DNA of 36,727 nucleotides from Candidatus Gastranaerophilales bacterium (GTDB lineage Bacteria; Cyanobacteriota; Vampirovibrionia; Gastranaerophilales; Gastranaerophilaceae): the NCBI GenBank assembly GCA_944324405.1, contig CALUWF010000015.1, positions 1 to 36,727 on the forward strand, written 5' to 3'. Position 1 is the first letter of the stretch; each line of letters starts with the position of its first letter. The position numbers and the translations under genes are program-made. The notes under the pieces were generated by a model. It did not search any database. It was not told the DNA's origin and worked only from the letters and a program-made list of their open reading frames with translations. Below, piece by piece: positions 34,071 through 36,727 of the stretch.

Positions 34071-34781
34071 GTGAGTTTGATTGAAATAAAACATCTTACA
34101 AAAACATATCAAACAGGCGACACGTCCTTTAATGCGCTTGATGATGTTTCGCTAAGTGTCGAAGAGGGTGAATTTGTGGCAATTATGGGCACATCAGGCT
34201 CCGGCAAATCAACATTTATGAATACTCTGGGATGTCTGGATAAGCCCACATCCGGCAGTTACCATCTTGACGGAACGGACGTTTTAAGCTTAAATGCCGA
34301 TAAACTCTCGGAAATTCGTAATCTTAAGCTTGGTTTTGTTTTTCAGGGTTTTAACTTAATCCCAAGAACATCAGCTCTTGAAAATGTTGAAATGCCAATG
34401 ATATACAAAGGAATACCGCCGAAACAAAGGCTTGAAAAAGCGCGCCATGCACTTAAAATCGTCGGCCTGGAATACAGAGAAAACCACTTGCCAAACCAAA
34501 TGTCCGGAGGACAGCAGCAAAGGGTTGCAATAGCGCGCGCAATTGTAAATGACGCCCCAATTATCCTTGCAGACGAGCCTACAGGAAATTTAGATACAAA
34601 GACAAGTATCGAGGTTATGGAATTTTTTGTGGAATTAAATGAAAAAGGAGGCAAAACTATAATCCTTGTAACCCACGAACCCGATATCGCGCAGTATTCA
34701 AAAAGAATAGTCAGATTTAAAGACGGCAAAATCATAAGCGATAAGCCAAAAAGTGAAGCTATACGCGAAGGAGGGTTATGA
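34071..34781 (+). CDS. MacB-type ABC transporter ATP-binding protein
   Basis: 236 residues of the LolD/MacB class. Walker A GTSGSGKST (40-48), Q-loop VFQGFNLIPRT, signature MSGGQQQRVAIARA, Walker B IILADEPTGNLDT, H-loop VTHEPD. All complete. The start is GTG at 34071, immediately after the adaptor stop codon. It overlaps the permease gene by four bases. In Proteobacteria MacB is one fused protein; here ATPase and permease are separate. Confidence 0.95.
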   Translation: MSLIEIKHLTKTYQTGDTSFNALDDVSLSVEEGEFVAIMGTSGSGKSTFMNTLGCLDKPTSGSYHLDGTDVLSLNADKLSEIRNLKLGFVFQGFNLIPRTSALENVEMPMIYKGIPPKQRLEKARHALKIVGLEYRENHLPNQMSGGQQQRVAIARAIVNDAPIILADEPTGNLDTKTSIEVMEFFVELNEKGGKTIILVTHEPDIAQYSKRIVRFKDGKIISDKPKSEAIREGGL

Positions 34782-36007
34782 TAGATTTTTCTTCTACTCT
34801 TAAAATCTCTCTGCGTTCGCTTAAAGTTAATAAAATGCGCTCGGTGCTTACGAGCCTTGGCATTATCATTGGTGTAGCCGCGGTTATTATAATGCTATCA
34901 ATCGGCGAGGGTGCAAAACAGAGGATAACAAAAGATATTGAATCTATGGGTTCAAACATTCTTATGGTTATGTCAGGCTCAACCACATCCGGCGGGGTCA
35001 GAATGGGCTCGGGATCTTCCCCTACTCTTACACTAAAAGACGCGGAAGCCATTGTTAAAAACTGCCCCTCCGTTAAGATTGCAGCACCCATAGTAAACGG
35101 CGTACAGCAGATAATCTATTCAAACCAAAACTGGTCAACATCGGTTTACGGCATAACCCCGGAGTATATGGAAATTCAACTCTGGGAAATTGAAAGCGGC
35201 AGAGACCTTACACGCGATGATATTAAAAATAATACAAAATCGGCGCTAATCGGTGCAACTGTTTCACAAAACCTCTTTGGCGATGTAAATCCGGTAAATA
35301 AAGTTATAAGGATAGGAGGTATGCCTTTTAAGGTTGTCGGACTATTAAAAGAAAAAGGGCAAAATGGCATGGGGCAAGACAAAGACGATACCGTGCTTGT
35401 GCCTGTTACAACAGCACAAAAGAAACTTTTCGGCACGGCATTTCCGGGCACCGTAAAATTTATAAATATTCAGGCAAAAGACTCCGACTCTCTTGCTTCT
35501 GCCGAGGAAGAAATAAAAGAACTGCTTCGTGAGCGCCATAGGATAGGTAAAAACGATGATGACGATTTTACAATAAGAAACTTTACTCAAATGCTTGAAA
35601 CGGTTAAACAAGCTTCAAACACAATGGCACTGCTTTTGGGCGCTATTGCCTCCGTTTCGCTTCTAGTAGGCGGTATCGGTATTATGAATATAATGCTTGT
35701 GTCCGTTACCGAGCGCACAAAAGAAATCGGAATAAGGATGGCAATCGGCGCAAAAGCCATGGATATAAGGGTGCAATTTCTTGTGGAGGCTCTCGTTTTA
35801 TCACTAATAGGTGGTCTAATCGGAGTACTAAGCGGTGTTATTATAGCACAGCTTATAGGTATGTTTACGGATATGAAAGTAGCAATAACACTTATGCCTA
35901 TACTTGTATCGTTTGGTTTTTCCGGACTTGTGGGAATGGGATTTGGATACTATCCCGCTTATAAAGCTTCTCTGTTAAATCCGATTGATGCACTTCGCTA
36001 TGAATAA
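34778..36007 (+). CDS. MacB-type ABC transporter permease (FtsX domain)
   Basis: 409 residues with the MacB permease plan: first helix about 21-43 (LTSLGIIIGVAAVIIMLSIGEG), a large periplasmic domain (about 50-275) and three C-terminal helices with GGIGIMNIMLVSVTERTKEIGIRMAIGAKAMDIRVQFLVEA, ending PIDALRYE. With the ATPase, the MacA-like adaptor and the TolC protein it forms a tripartite mechanotransmission exporter for peptides, siderophores, glycolipids or drugs; the substrate is not evident. Confidence 0.95.
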   Translation: MIDFSSTLKISLRSLKVNKMRSVLTSLGIIIGVAAVIIMLSIGEGAKQRITKDIESMGSNILMVMSGSTTSGGVRMGSGSSPTLTLKDAEAIVKNCPSVKIAAPIVNGVQQIIYSNQNWSTSVYGITPEYMEIQLWEIESGRDLTRDDIKNNTKSALIGATVSQNLFGDVNPVNKVIRIGGMPFKVVGLLKEKGQNGMGQDKDDTVLVPVTTAQKKLFGTAFPGTVKFINIQAKDSDSLASAEEEIKELLRERHRIGKNDDDDFTIRNFTQMLETVKQASNTMALLLGAIASVSLLVGGIGIMNIMLVSVTERTKEIGIRMAIGAKAMDIRVQFLVEALVLSLIGGLIGVLSGVIIAQLIGMFTDMKVAITLMPILVSFGFSGLVGMGFGYYPAYKASLLNPIDALRYE

Positions 36008-36092
36008 GTTGTAAAGTTATGTAAATTTTTTTCAAAAATCAGCATATATTCTTTATATATATTTTTTATATATATATAAATGGAGACGTGCC

Positions 36093-36727
36093 TTGATTAA
36101 CTTTTTTATTGAAAAACTTAATAATGCAATCCAAACTAAGTTTGGCAGTGAAAATCAAAACAAAAACAGTGACAACAGCACAAGCATATCAAGCAGTGCC
36201 GTTGATTCAAGTATATTTCTCGGAGCAGATTTTGAATCATTTAAAAATAAAATCTCGCAGGGCATTGACGCACAGGGCGAAGAAAGTATTTTTGGTTTTA
36301 TTGAAGCAGCCGGCGCACAAGACATTTTTGACAGTTTTGATAAAAACTCAAACGGAATAATTGAAGATTTTGAACTTGATGAAACAGCGGGAATTGACGG
36401 CAACGAAGACGACATCTCTAAAGAAGATTTAAGCTATATATTCAACTCGCTTCCCTATGAAAAAATTCTTGATAACTTTAAATCTCAAATTGAAGCAATA
36501 GAAACACTAAATTCATACGGAAATGACTTCTGTCCGACACAGGGTTATTCACCTTCCGCACAAATTGCGCCGCAGGGCGGGGTTTCAACGCCGCAGGGCG
36601 GAACCTCCACCCAAACGGTAACACAAAGTACGCAAGACAGACTGGATGAAATAGAAAACAAAGAAATCCCGGAACTTGAAGAAAAAAGACAGGAAGTAAT
36701 TGATACCGCACAGTCTGAAATTGACGC
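36093..36727 (+). CDS. EF-hand-containing protein, N-terminal part (runs off the window)
   Basis: Open from a TTG start at 36093 to the right edge; 211 residues visible. TTG is chosen because GGAG lies seven bases upstream; the nearby ATG at 36079 hits a stop after six codons. No classical signal peptide. The region 83-94 (DKNSNGIIEDFE) is a complete EF-hand calcium loop with Asp/Asn at 1, 3 and 5, Gly6, Ile8 and Glu12. A second, imperfect loop (DGNEDDISKEDL, about 102-113) follows. Next come a Gln/Gly/Thr-rich linker with a duplicated PQGG unit (about 160-170) and the start of a Glu-rich coiled coil. Likely a large calcium-binding or surface protein; the complete sequence is needed to go further. 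Confidence 0.8.
   Translation, partial: MINFFIEKLNNAIQTKFGSENQNKNSDNSTSISSSAVDSSIFLGADFESFKNKISQGIDAQGEESIFGFIEAAGAQDIFDSFDKNSNGIIEDFELDETAGIDGNEDDISKEDLSYIFNSLPYEKILDNFKSQIEAIETLNSYGNDFCPTQGYSPSAQIAPQGGVSTPQGGTSTQTVTQSTQDRLDEIENKEIPELEEKRQEVIDTAQSEID

Noticed and set aside
36040-36080. Alternating TA tract before the EF-hand gene as a structured element
   Set aside because: Simple AT repetition can pair with itself in many ways; no specific stem or promoter pair stands out.

Overview
The window is AT-rich bacterial DNA with tightly packed genes. It fits a diderm bacterium: TolC, MacA- and MacB-like genes form an export operon and the dTDP-rhamnose pathway is complete. Low GC, two-gene transketolase, Gln-rich coiled-coil and EF-hand proteins with no obvious relatives, and many lineage-specific hypotheticals suggest the Vampirovibrionia/Melainabacteria (gut Gastranaerophilales) branch next to Cyanobacteria. 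That assignment comes from general protein style, not from a marker-gene search, and is moderately confident.

Layout. 1-2157: tail of a glycine-rich protein and its terminator, then corA, maf and a small unknown gene on the minus strand. 2305-3705: a divergent subtilisin-like protease. 3712-8572 (minus): an Fsr-type MFS transporter behind purH, an unknown 336-residue protein, then surE overlapping thiS. 8683-12497: a YhcC-type radical SAM gene facing secA across a shared bidirectional terminator. 12626-15057: an ArsB/NhaD-type ion transporter overlapping ruvB. 15061-19980 (minus): one compact unit reading wecG-like, transketolase N half, transketolase C half, ftsE, ftsX, HDOD protein. 20079-21919: a Gfo/Idh oxidoreductase facing proC. 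21992-23391: rpmH-rnpA, then a uridine-kinase-like gene that converges on a small P-loop kinase. 24180-24662: a Gln-rich coiled-coil protein behind a long untranslated region. 24786-28039: rfbC-rfbB-rfbD-rfbA. 28164-30910: a GlcD-type FAD oxidase and a MATE exporter. 30888-36007: a secreted parvulin, and divergently a TolC-MacA-MacB(ATPase)-MacB(permease) operon. 36093-end: start of an EF-hand protein.

How the genes work together. Envelope themes dominate: SecA export, FtsEX division signalling, a WecG/TagA glycosyltransferase with a sugar dehydrogenase across a divergent promoter region, dTDP-L-rhamnose synthesis, a periplasmic parvulin, and a tripartite exporter. The rest is housekeeping (purH, proC, surE, thiS, ruvB, rpmH, rnpA).

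The most notable signal is in the promoters. At least six genes without a Shine-Dalgarno site (maf, the wecG-like gene, the uridine-kinase-like gene, the small P-loop kinase, the glcD-like gene, the MATE gene) have a TATAAT-like -10 element, often with an upstream TGn, placed so that transcription should begin on or one base before the start codon. This suggests a sizeable leaderless mRNA class. The neighbouring genes that do have Shine-Dalgarno sites have their -10 elements 20-40 bases further upstream. No tRNA, rRNA, CRISPR array, insertion sequence or phage gene was seen.
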